A stretch of DNA of 53,857 nucleotides from Pyrinomonadaceae bacterium (lineage in GTDB: Bacteria > Acidobacteriota > Blastocatellia > Pyrinomonadales > Pyrinomonadaceae): contig JAVEEA010000034.1 in NCBI GenBank assembly GCA_030840675.1, positions 1-53,857 on the forward strand. The letters are read 5' to 3'. The notes below the pieces were generated by a model. It saw nothing but the letters and a program-made list of their open reading frames with translations, made no database searches and was not told the origin of the DNA. Below, one piece after another: positions 40,764-49,130 of the stretch; position 1 is the first letter of the stretch; each line of letters begins with the position of its first letter. A program made the translations under genes and the position numbers.

Positions 40764-41840
40764 ATGCCGAAAGCAAGCGCTAATGATCTCCACCTCGTAC
40801 CCCTGGGAGCGGGGGATCTGATCGATCGCGCGGTCCGGCTTTATCGCCGTCATCTTTTCACTCTGATGCGAATCGCAACGCCGCCGGTACTCGTTTCGGC
40901 AATCGGATCCGTCTTGTGGACAGTCAGTAAACGCGGCGTCAGTAACACCCCAGACGTCACCAGCCTGGCCTTCTATATACTGCTCTTATGTGTCGCGGCT
41001 GTGATAATTATCAGCGGGCATGTTTTTAGTTTACTGGTGATGGGTGGGGCCTCACGAAACCTTGTCACGCATCTGCTTTGGGACGAACCAGTATCGGCGC
41101 GTACCACTTACGCAGCGGTGCGCTCGCGGTTCTGGTCTTTGCTGGGCGCAACTATTCTGGTAATGCTTTGGCTTGGTTTGGCAGCGATTGGCGCCTACAT
41201 CGCCTGCTTCGTTCTGCTCATGTTGGTGGTGGTTGGTGCCGGGGTGATGCTACAGGCTATGCCGGGCTGGCTGGCCATTATCACCGGAGTGATCGGTGGT
41301 CTGGGCGTGGCTGTCGTAGGACTCTGGTTGTTCTTTTACCTGGCGGGAAAAGTAGCTTACGTTCCGCAAATAATGCTGGTTGAAGGGAAGCATATCTTTG
41401 AAGCAATTAGGCGCAGTTTTTCACTGGCCAAAGGAAACGTGCGCCGCCTCATGGCGATGACCTTATTCATCACCTTTGCTACCTACTCCGCGCTAATGGT
41501 CCTGATAATTCCGCTCGGTTGGTTTGGTTATGTCAATGGCATTGACCCTTCGCCCTGGAGCACGACCAGTTGGCCCGCCTGGTATGCGATCAGTTACAGC
41601 GTGATCGAACCACTGAGTTCGATCCTGCTGACGCCGGTGTGGATGCTGGGCATGTCCTTACTGTATGTCGACGAAAGAGTGCGCCACGAAGGCTACGATA
41701 TCGAATTACTGGCGGCGCAAAAATTAGGACCCATGCCGGAGCTCGACGTCGCCTCACCGCTGGCGCCAGCAATATCGGCGGCACCCGCTCACTTGCCATT
41801 ACGCCCCAGTGCTGCCGGAAACCTGCTGGGACTTCGCTGA
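40764..41840 (+). CDS. Multipass membrane protein (YciC/glycerophosphodiester-domain-like)
   Basis: 358 aa with about six transmembrane helices (for example ILLLCVAAVIIISGHVFSLL, AYIACFVLLMLVVVGAGVML). GDLIDRAVRLYRRHLFTLMRI at the start and VPQIMLVEGKHIFEAIRRSFSLAKGNVRR in the middle are typical of YciC-like or DUF975-like membrane modules. First gene of the envelope block: its stop is 28 nt before the DUF4129 gene. Start ATG 40764 (the frame upstream is unrelated). Role in the membrane unknown. Confidence 0.8.
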   Translation: MPKASANDLHLVPLGAGDLIDRAVRLYRRHLFTLMRIATPPVLVSAIGSVLWTVSKRGVSNTPDVTSLAFYILLLCVAAVIIISGHVFSLLVMGGASRNLVTHLLWDEPVSARTTYAAVRSRFWSLLGATILVMLWLGLAAIGAYIACFVLLMLVVVGAGVMLQAMPGWLAIITGVIGGLGVAVVGLWLFFYLAGKVAYVPQIMLVEGKHIFEAIRRSFSLAKGNVRRLMAMTLFITFATYSALMVLIIPLGWFGYVNGIDPSPWSTTSWPAWYAISYSVIEPLSSILLTPVWMLGMSLLYVDERVRHEGYDIELLAAQKLGPMPELDVASPLAPAISAAPAHLPLRPSAAGNLLGLR

Positions 41841-41868
41841 GAGGCAACGTTCGACCGAAGGATAAGTT

Positions 41869-42945
41869 GTGCAAAACGAGTTCGCGTTATTCAGACAGGA
41901 TTTCCTCGGCCGTGACTTTGCGACGCGGATAGTGATCACGCTCGTTAGCCTGCTAACGTTCGCCGTCTCAATCTCCGCAACTCCGCTGAACGAATACCAG
42001 CGACAGGTACGCCAGGCTGTAACCGCGCTCGGGACCCTGGGACAGGCTGATGAGTTCGAAGCCGACGCAGCCTACCAGCGACGGCGGGCAGAGACAGTGG
42101 CATCGTTGCGCGTGCTCTTGCCGGAAAGAGAAACGGTCGAATGGAACGAAACCAAATTCGAAGTGGACAACAGCTGGTTTCATGAGGACCTGTCACGTTA
42201 CGAAAAGGCCCAGCCGGCAGCGCGAGAAGACTTACTTAAGGGCACGGCGGAACGACTCGAAGCAATCTCTGAACGTCTCGCGGAACTGGAAAAACCAGGT
42301 ACTCGTAGCGACGTCAACAAGGCCGAAGCGAAGCGCAAACTCGACGAGATCCTGCAGCGTTCGGAATATGGGCCAACAGTCGATCGCGGCAGTGCCCTGC
42401 CTCGTGTCACCAGTCGCTTTTTTAGATGGCTGCGAAGTTTTATCCCGAAGTCGAGCCGGATGCCGGCCGGCGCTGCCAGGGTGATTGGTCGAGCCGCGGA
42501 GATCTTTGTTATCGCGCTAGCCGTCGCCATCCTCGCATTTGTGCTGAAGTTATTCCTGCCACGATTTCTTCGCGCGCAACGGACGAAAAAGAAAGACCGC
42601 ACGGAGGCGCGAATTGTTTTGGGTGAAACACTAAATCCGGATCAAACGGCGCATGATCTGCTCGCGGAGGCTGAACTTCTGGCGCGGCGCGGCGAGTTGC
42701 GCGCCGCGATCCGCAAAGGCTACATCGCACTGCTGGTTGAGTTGGGTGACCGAAAAGTGATTAGTCTGGCGCAGCATAAAACGAATCGTGACTACCTGAG
42801 CGCGTTGCGCGAGTTACCCCCGCTTCATCGCAACGTCGAACAACTCACCAATAGTTTCGAACGACATTGGTATGGGCTGATTCCGCCCGATGAAACTGAT
42901 TGGCAAAACTTTCGCTCCAGCTACCGGCAGGCACTTTCGAGATGA
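41869..42945 (+). CDS. DUF4129 domain protein
   Basis: 358 aa. N-terminal signal anchor (FATRIVITLVSLLTFAVSISA), a helical extracytoplasmic region of about 160 residues, a second membrane helix (AAEIFVIALAVAILAFVLKLFL), then the cytosolic DUF4129 part (LLAEAELLARRGELRAAIRKGYIALL, ISLAQHKTNRDYLSAL, ERHWYGLIPPDE). GTG start 41869 with AAGGAT upstream. Belongs to the MoxR/DUF58 module, where it is thought to act with the ATPase at the envelope. Confidence 0.88.
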   Translation: MQNEFALFRQDFLGRDFATRIVITLVSLLTFAVSISATPLNEYQRQVRQAVTALGTLGQADEFEADAAYQRRRAETVASLRVLLPERETVEWNETKFEVDNSWFHEDLSRYEKAQPAAREDLLKGTAERLEAISERLAELEKPGTRSDVNKAEAKRKLDEILQRSEYGPTVDRGSALPRVTSRFFRWLRSFIPKSSRMPAGAARVIGRAAEIFVIALAVAILAFVLKLFLPRFLRAQRTKKKDRTEARIVLGETLNPDQTAHDLLAEAELLARRGELRAAIRKGYIALLVELGDRKVISLAQHKTNRDYLSALRELPPLHRNVEQLTNSFERHWYGLIPPDETDWQNFRSSYRQALSR

Positions 42946-42989
42946 AGCAACTTAACAGCGAACCGGTTTCGCTCAACTAACTTTTTGCT

Positions 42990-44423
42990 ATGCGTCAACG
43001 CCTGGGAATAATTCTGACCATTGTGGCTGCTGTCGGTATTTTGATAGCGGTCAATTCCGCTGCTTACGTGGGGGAAGAACGAAAACAGGATTCTGAATTT
43101 GACGCGGACCGTTCCACTTACAATGCCGGCGCAACCGGCACGCGCGCGCTTTACGATTTTCTGCGCGAGTCGGGCTACCCGGTATTGCGTTGGCGCGAAG
43201 CTCCGGCGCGGCTATTGGGAACGGACGGCCCCCGGGTAAAAACCTTCGTCATCGTGGGCCGGCCACTGGTTGCAATCAACGAGGAGGAAGCCAGAAGTTT
43301 ATTGCGCTGGGTCCAGCAAGGCGGACGCCTGGTGATCGTTGATCGCCGCCCGGAAGATTATCTCCTACCGCCTTCGGGTCTCTGGCGCGTCGTGACGGAG
43401 TTAATTACTTTCCCTGGTGCGGGCGTCGACCCCGCACATCCTGAACAGATGACTGAAGGCGTCAAGCCTATCAACCCGGCGCTGCCGACACTCTTCACCC
43501 GCGACGTTGACTCGGTCATGCCTTCGAAATTCTTGTCGGCGATCAAGTTGTTTACTGAAAGCGAAGAGACTAGCAAGCAAAATGCAGACAACTCCAACCG
43601 GCGTGGTTTCGTCACTACAGAAAAGGATTATGGTCCACCCCCGCCTCCAGACGCGCCTGCCAAACCCGCGCCTGGTGTCGTCAGCGTGAACTCCCCCGCG
43701 ACTGCCACGTTGGCCCACGCCCCCGCTCCAGTGGTCCATCTGATTGCCGGCAGTTCACCGCTGCTGATTGATTATCCGCACGGCAACGGGCAGATAGTTT
43801 TGTTGAGCGATCCCTTTATGGTTGCCAACGGTGGTATCGGGTTGCGCGATAACCTGCAGTTGGCGATCAATTTGTTGACAACGGACGGCGGACGGATTGC
43901 CTTCGACGAATTTCATCAGGGCCACGGCGCTACCCATAACCCGTGGGTCAATTACTTTGCCGGCACTCCGGTGCTTGCCCTCTGCGCACAACTGGCGCTG
44001 CTGATCCTGTTGCTGCTTTGGACGCGTGGCCGGCGGTTTGCCCGCCCCTTGCCCTTGCCACAGGTCGACCGCAGATCGAATCTCGAGTTTGTGGCGTCGA
44101 TGGCAGAATTGCAGCAACGCGCCCGCGCTTACGATCTGGCAATTGAAAATATTTACTCCCGACTGCGGCGAGTGCTGGCGCGTTTTGCCGGAGTCGATTA
44201 CAACAGTTCGCGTAAATTGATCGCCGAAGGCATCGCGCTGCGCGCGCCGGTGTCCGCCACGGACGTGGAAAGACTGATGCGCCAGTCCGAAGACGCTATC
44301 AACGGCGAGCCGTTTACTGAACGCCAGTCGCTGCTATTGGTAAGAAGCTTACGCGAACTGGAAAGCACGCTCGGGTTGCGTCTGCGTTCGCGTGAGGTGA
44401 AGCAGTCGCTGCACAAGAGTTAA
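42990..44423 (+). CDS. DUF4350 domain protein
   Basis: 477 aa. One N-terminal helix (GIILTIVAAVGILIAVNSAA), then a DUF4350 domain: STYNAGATGTRALYDFLRESGYPV, FVIVGRPL and WVQQGGRLVIVDRRP, a Rossmann-like fold resembling amidotransferase-type domains. The second half has GNGQIVLLSDPFMVANGGI, a second helix (VLALCAQLALLILLLLWTRG) and a cytosolic tail. A proline/alanine stretch near residues 215-235 is a linker. Part of the envelope block between DUF4129 and moxR. Confidence 0.88.
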   Translation: MRQRLGIILTIVAAVGILIAVNSAAYVGEERKQDSEFDADRSTYNAGATGTRALYDFLRESGYPVLRWREAPARLLGTDGPRVKTFVIVGRPLVAINEEEARSLLRWVQQGGRLVIVDRRPEDYLLPPSGLWRVVTELITFPGAGVDPAHPEQMTEGVKPINPALPTLFTRDVDSVMPSKFLSAIKLFTESEETSKQNADNSNRRGFVTTEKDYGPPPPPDAPAKPAPGVVSVNSPATATLAHAPAPVVHLIAGSSPLLIDYPHGNGQIVLLSDPFMVANGGIGLRDNLQLAINLLTTDGGRIAFDEFHQGHGATHNPWVNYFAGTPVLALCAQLALLILLLLWTRGRRFARPLPLPQVDRRSNLEFVASMAELQQRARAYDLAIENIYSRLRRVLARFAGVDYNSSRKLIAEGIALRAPVSATDVERLMRQSEDAINGEPFTERQSLLLVRSLRELESTLGLRLRSREVKQSLHKS

Positions 44424-44502
44424 TCAGGTGCAAGCTACTAAGTTCGAGTTCCAGGTGCAAAAATTCGCCGTACAAAAGTACGAATGAAAACTTCTAAAAA
44501 TA

Positions 44503-45456
44503 ATGATTGAATACGTCTCCGCTACAGTCGCACACATCCGCCGCGAGTTGAGCAAGATCGTCGTCGGCCAGGACGAACCCATCGAACAAATTTTGGTGGC
44601 GCTGCTCGCTGAGGGTCACGCCCTGATCGAAGGTGTTCCGGGTACCGCCAAGACGCTCACCGTCAAGACGCTCGCCCGCATCATCAATGCGAATTTCGGG
44701 CGCATCCAGTTTACGCCTGACTTAATGCCCTCAGACATCACCGGCACGAATGTCTTTAACGTGGCGACCTCAGCCTTCAATTTACGACCTGGTCCAATCT
44801 TTACCGACATACTGTTGGCCGACGAAATCAATCGCACGCCGCCCAAAACGCAGGCTGCGTTGCTGGAGGCGATGGAAGAGCGGCAGGTGACGATTGACGG
44901 TGAACGCCATCAGCTCTCACCGATCTTCACGGTGCTCGCGACCGAGAACCCGATCGAGTATGAAGGGACTTATCCCTTGCCGGAGGCGCAACTCGATCGT
45001 TTCATGTTGAAAATACTGCTCGACTATCCCGGCGAAGATCACGAGCGACAGGTGGTGGCAAACTGGGATGCTGGCTTCAACTCCCGTCGTCTCAGCGATG
45101 TTCAGCTGGACCCATTGCCGGATGCGGACGCGATCTCTCGCTGCCGTCGGGAAGTGATCAGCGCGCGCATGGAACCCGGCGTCCAGCACTACGCGGTCGA
45201 CCTGGTACGACGCACGCGCACGCATCCGTTCATTTACTACGGCGCCAGTCCGCGTGCTTCAGTGGCGTTGCTCTTGTGCGCGAAAGCACTGGCGGCGATT
45301 CGCGGTCGCGAGTTTTCCACCCCCGATGACATACGCGATGTGGCCCGTCCAGTGCTCCGCCACCGCTTAACTTTACGCGCGGAAGCTGAACTCGACGGCG
45401 CTACTCCCGATGTCGTCATCACTGACATTCTCAAGAATGCGGAAGTGCCCAGGTAA
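44503..45456 (+). CDS. MoxR-family AAA+ ATPase
   Basis: 317 aa. P-loop G44-VPGTAK-T51, Walker [16 protein letters not shown], sensor [26 protein letters not shown] and the C-terminal lid. MoxR ATPases work as chaperones that mature secreted or membrane protein complexes, usually with a vWA/DUF58 partner; the DUF58 gene follows by 94 nt. No SD precedes ATG 44503. Cytosolic, acting at the membrane. Confidence 0.95.
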   Translation: MIEYVSATVAHIRRELSKIVVGQDEPIEQILVALLAEGHALIEGVPGTAKTLTVKTLARIINANFGRIQFTPDLMPSDITGTNVFNVATSAFNLRPGPIFTDILLADEINRTPPKTQAALLEAMEERQVTIDGERHQLSPIFTVLATENPIEYEGTYPLPEAQLDRFMLKILLDYPGEDHERQVVANWDAGFNSRRLSDVQLDPLPDADAISRCRREVISARMEPGVQHYAVDLVRRTRTHPFIYYGASPRASVALLLCAKALAAIRGREFSTPDDIRDVARPVLRHRLTLRAEAELDGATPDVVITDILKNAEVPR

Positions 45457-45549
45457 ATGTCAGACGTCAGATAATGAAGCGTAGTCCTGTTTGGGCCTGG
45501 CCGTTTGACTGCTGACATCTGATACCTGAGATCTGATCTCTGTTCTTCT

Positions 45550-46869
45550 ATGCGTTTTGTCTTCACCAAATTTTTCTATCTGCTGATAGCGGCAAGCCTG
45601 ATCGTGCTTTCGCTGTCCTGGGGCCGGCCCTGGTTGCGCTGGGTTACACTCGTCTACGATCTGGCGTTGCTCACACTCGCTTTTATCGACGCGCGTCGCA
45701 GTCAACTTCCCGCAGGCGTACACATCACGCGCGAATTTGGCGGGCGGTTTGCCGTGGGCGCGGAAACAGAAGTCAGGATCAACGTGCAGAACGCCGAAGC
45801 TCATGCGGTGGCCCTGATCCTGAAAGACGAGTTTCCGCCGCAAATGAAACTGTCGGACTTGCGCACGGCGCACTTCCGCGTGCCGGCGCAAACTTCAGCC
45901 GCACTCGTTTATGGCCTGACGCCGCCGCGCCGGGGCCGCTTCGACTTTGGCCAAATTGTGGTTCGGTTTCTGTCTCGATTTAATCTGGTCTGGTGCGAAA
46001 CGCGTGTGGGCCAACCGAGCACGGTAAAGGTTTACCCCAACCTGCGGCGCGCGCGCGAAGCCGAGTTGAAGGCGCTGGGTGCGCGGTCGTTGGTGTCGTC
46101 GCACCGCAAGGCTTCCTGGCGCGGCGAAGGACGCGAGTTTGAGTCGCTGCGCGACTACGTGCGCGGCGATGAGTTGCGCCACATCTCCTGGTCCGCGACT
46201 GCGCGCCGGGGAAAGTTAACGACCCGCCAGTATCAAATCGAACGCGATCAGACAATCCTGATCGCCATCGATGGCGGACGCCTGATGACCGCGCGCATCG
46301 AACATGAGACGAAGCTTGACTCCGCGGTCCATGCCGCACTCGCGCTCATGTCCGCCGCGGCGCGCGCCGGCGACAACGCGGGTTTGCTCGTGTTCGGCCG
46401 CAAGATCAAGAGTTATCTGCCGCCGGGCCGAGGCCATGAACACATGGACGCCGCACTCGAAGCGCTTTACTCAGTCGAGCCGGAGATGATTGAACCTTCT
46501 TACTCGCGCGCTTTCGAATTCATTGCCGCTCACAGCAAGCGCCGCTCGCTGGTAATCCTGTTGACTGACCTGGTGGACGAAGAAGGTTCGAAGGAACTGC
46601 TGACGGCGCTCGGTTTGTTGCGCCCGCGTCATCTGCCGCTCGTTGTAACCATCGCGGATCGCGATCTGAAAGCGGTAGTGAGCAACGCGCCCGCCGATGG
46701 TCGAGAACTTTTCACGCAATCAGTTGCGGAAGAGATCATGTACCTGCGCGAAGCCGCACTTCGTTTGGTTGAAGCGCGTGGAGGCCTCGCCCTCGACGTT
46801 ACCGCCGCCGCCCTCGCCCCGGCGCTGCTGGAAAAATATCTTCAGGTTAAGGAACGTGGACTGCTATAG
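45550..46869 (+). CDS. DUF58 (vWA-like) MoxR partner
   Basis: 439 aa. Two N-terminal membrane helices (FYLLIAASLIVLSLSWG; TLVYDLALLTLAF), a beta-rich region, then the DUF58 signature GEGREFESLRDYVRGDELRHISW and a vWA-like domain starting ILIAIDGGRLM. It is the usual partner of MoxR, probably bridging the ATPase to an envelope complex. The spacer upstream carries imperfect TCAGAT/ATCTGA repeats that form a weak stem (45458-45524). No SD. Confidence 0.9.
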   Translation: MRFVFTKFFYLLIAASLIVLSLSWGRPWLRWVTLVYDLALLTLAFIDARRSQLPAGVHITREFGGRFAVGAETEVRINVQNAEAHAVALILKDEFPPQMKLSDLRTAHFRVPAQTSAALVYGLTPPRRGRFDFGQIVVRFLSRFNLVWCETRVGQPSTVKVYPNLRRAREAELKALGARSLVSSHRKASWRGEGREFESLRDYVRGDELRHISWSATARRGKLTTRQYQIERDQTILIAIDGGRLMTARIEHETKLDSAVHAALALMSAAARAGDNAGLLVFGRKIKSYLPPGRGHEHMDAALEALYSVEPEMIEPSYSRAFEFIAAHSKRRSLVILLTDLVDEEGSKELLTALGLLRPRHLPLVVTIADRDLKAVVSNAPADGRELFTQSVAEEIMYLREAALRLVEARGGLALDVTAAALAPALLEKYLQVKERGLL

Positions 46870-46970
46870 GATGGAAAAGGGATTTTTGACTGTCGATCAT
46901 TTGGACGGCAAGCCGGGAGCTGAAGTCAAAAGCGACCTAAGAGCGCGCCTCAACTGGTTTCTCCCTTTTG

Positions 46971-47924
46971 TTAGTCGCGGCCGGCGAGCAGCAGGTACGA
47001 ATACATTGCCAGTCCCGTGAGGACACCGATGCTGATCTTAACCGCCGGGTGAATCGGCGCCGGAGAAATGAATCCTTCTATGGTGCCGGCAACTACCAGG
47101 AACACTGCCACCCCCATCATCAACCGCACCGCCTCCATGCCGCGACTCTTCAAAGCATCAGCTCGCGAGAGATCGCCCGGCAGGACTAGCGCGCTGCCAA
47201 GCAAAAGTCCGGCGCCACCAGCGATGAAGATGCACGAAAGCTCGATCACTCCGTGGCCGACCATGAAAGTCAGGAGCGCGTTACCGAAGCCGGCGCGATA
47301 CGTGAGGGCGACGACCGAAGCAATCACCGCCCCGTTGAATGCCAGCAAGTATAAAGTGCCGACGCCAAACAGCGCTCCCAACGCAAACGTGTAGATCGTG
47401 ACCTGCACGTTGTTTGTCATGATCCGGCTCGCGCCTTCCTGGTTTGCGTCGTTCAGTTCTTCCCACCAATGGGTTTTGGTTTCAATCGTAAGTTCACGAA
47501 ACGAAGACGGCACGCCCACCAACTCAGAAAAGTCGGGATCATACTTCGTGCCTAAAAACCCGATCAGCGAAAACAACGCGAACACTCCGAAGGAGACGGC
47601 CGTGTAACGCCACGTGCGGCGAAAAGTTTGCGGCAGTTCGCGCGCAAAGAATTGCTTGATACGTGAGCCGCCCTGAGCGTCCGCCTGGTAGATGCGTCCG
47701 TGGGCGCGGATGACGAGACTGTTGAGATAGTTGACCAGACGCGGGTCGCGCGACTCGGCGCGTGCAATCGCGAGGTCTGATGCGGTGCGGCGGTAGATTC
47801 GCCCCAACTCACGCACTTCCTCGCGATGCAGCCGGCGCAAAGAAGTGCCGTCAAGCAATGTCAGTAAATCTTCCAGACGCTGCCAGGCTGTCTTATGCTT
47901 GTCGATGAAACGATCGCGCGGCAT
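46971..47924 (-). CDS. Stage II sporulation protein M-family membrane protein
   Basis: 317 aa. A helical N-terminal part (WQRLEDLLTLLDGTSLRRLHREEV) then five to six membrane helices; VGHGVIELSCIFIAGGAGLLLG is the SpoIIM signature. In non-sporulators this family goes with MoxR/DUF58/DUF4129 blocks, as here, though convergent. Start ATG 47924 rather than TTG 47936. The 5' flank is AAATTTGAAACTTGAAAT-type simple repeat. It ends about 100 nt from the DUF58 gene. Confidence 0.9.
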   Translation of the reverse strand: MPRDRFIDKHKTAWQRLEDLLTLLDGTSLRRLHREEVRELGRIYRRTASDLAIARAESRDPRLVNYLNSLVIRAHGRIYQADAQGGSRIKQFFARELPQTFRRTWRYTAVSFGVFALFSLIGFLGTKYDPDFSELVGVPSSFRELTIETKTHWWEELNDANQEGASRIMTNNVQVTIYTFALGALFGVGTLYLLAFNGAVIASVVALTYRAGFGNALLTFMVGHGVIELSCIFIAGGAGLLLGSALVLPGDLSRADALKSRGMEAVRLMMGVAVFLVVAGTIEGFISPAPIHPAVKISIGVLTGLAMYSYLLLAGRD

Positions 47925-48013
47925 TTTAGATTTCAAGTTTCAAATTTCAGATTTGCGATTTTAGCTTTACACTGGCCCAGCGATTACATCAACCATTCAG
48001 ACTAACTACAAGC

Positions 48014-48955
48014 GTGAACTCTTCAAGCAACCAGCGGCAGTCGGCAAGCGGCAATGCGCTGGTGGAGTGTGTACCAAACTTCAGCGAGGGCCGCAAGACC
48101 GAAACCGTCGCGCGACTGGCGTCAGTCATCGGCTCGGTGCCCACCGCCTGTGTGCTCGATACGCATATCGATCCCGATCATAACCGTTCAGTAATTACTT
48201 TCGTGGCGACGCCGGAGATGGTTGTCGAGGCGGCGGTGCGGGCCGTCAGACTGGCGGCAACACTGATCGACATGCGCACGCATGCAGGCGTACACCCGCG
48301 TCTGGGAGCGACCGACGTGTTGCCGTTTATTCCGGTGAGCGGCGTGTCACTCGCTGATTGTGCGGCACTGGCCCATCAGGCGGGGGCGCGGATCGCGAGT
48401 GAACTTTCGATACCGGTATTTTTTTACGAACGCGCGGCGTTAAGGCCCGATCGGGTCAACCTCGAAGATGTGAGACGCGGCGCTCTCGAGTTGTTGCGCG
48501 AACAAATTGCTGTGACGCCCAACCGCGCGCCGGACCTGGGACCGCTGCAAGTCCACGAACGAGCAGGCGCGATTGCGGTGGGCGCGCGCCCGTTCTTGAT
48601 TGCCTTCAACATTAATCTCAGTACGCGCGACGTGTCGCTGGCGCGCAGGATTGCGAGCGTGGTCAGAGCGCGCGGCGGGGGGTTGCCATTCGTTAAGGCG
48701 CTCGGATTTGAACTCAGCTCGCGCGGGCTCGTGCAAGTATCGCTGAACCTGGTTAACTATGAAGCAACCGGAATCGCGCAGGCGTACGAGGCGGTACGAC
48801 GCGAAGCTGAGTTGCTAAGAGTGAAGATATTGAGCACCGAACTGGTGGGCCTATTGCCGGAAAAAGCGCTCGACCGCTCGGCGGAGTACTTTCAGAAACT
48901 GGAAAATTTTTCCGAGGATAAAGTTCTGGAGCACCGTCTGCAGAGCTGTAGCTAA
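48014..48955 (+). CDS. ftcD: Glutamate formimidoyltransferase
   Basis: 313 aa, GTG start. Transfers the formimino group from formiminoglutamate to tetrahydrofolate, the final step of one histidine-degradation route. VECVPNFSEGRK opens the N-subdomain; HIDPDHNRSVITFV, MRTHAGVHPRLGATDVLPF hold the conserved catalytic His region; GARPFLIAFNINLST lies in the C-subdomain. The cyclodeaminase domain is absent, so a separate cyclodeaminase is expected elsewhere. No other hut genes here. A REP-like pair follows the stop. Confidence 0.93.
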   Translation: MNSSSNQRQSASGNALVECVPNFSEGRKTETVARLASVIGSVPTACVLDTHIDPDHNRSVITFVATPEMVVEAAVRAVRLAATLIDMRTHAGVHPRLGATDVLPFIPVSGVSLADCAALAHQAGARIASELSIPVFFYERAALRPDRVNLEDVRRGALELLREQIAVTPNRAPDLGPLQVHERAGAIAVGARPFLIAFNINLSTRDVSLARRIASVVRARGGGLPFVKALGFELSSRGLVQVSLNLVNYEATGIAQAYEAVRREAELLRVKILSTELVGLLPEKALDRSAEYFQKLENFSEDKVLEHRLQSCS

Positions 48956-48975
48956 GTCAACAGAAGAGCCTGCCC

Positions 48976-49046
48976 CTGGGAGCGCGGGCGCCCCCGCCCG
49001 CAAAGACTATTCGTAGCATTGCGGGCGTGGGCGCCCGCGCTCCCAG
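48976..49046. repeat. Inverted pair of REP-like hairpins (copies F and G)
   Basis: CTGGGAGC plus GCGGGCG-CCCC-CGCCCGC (48984-49001) and its mirror GCGGGCG-TGGG-CGCCCGC (49021-49038) then GCTCCCAG. Each is a hairpin and the two also pair with each other over about 26 nt, as in BIME elements. Lies right after ftcD. Confidence 0.8.
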
Positions 49047-49078
49047 GGCACGTTGGTCCAGCCCGCGGGCGTATCGAA

Positions 49079-49130
49079 TGCTTGTCACTGCGAACCGAGT
49101 TTGATGCTTGTCACTGCGAACCGAGTTTGA
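49079..49130. repeat. 26-bp tandem duplication at a gene end
   Basis: TGCTTGTCACTGCGAACCGAGTTTGA occurs twice in a row (49079-49104, 49105-49130). The second copy holds the last codons and stop of the minus-strand GNAT-like gene; the first is downstream debris. Confidence 0.9.

Noticed and set aside
45458..45524. TCAGAT/ATCTGA stem between moxR and the DUF58 gene as a riboswitch
   Set aside because: Only imperfect simple repeats; similar TTTCAAATTTCAGATTT sequence occurs at 47930-47965, so it is spacer repeat rather than an aptamer.
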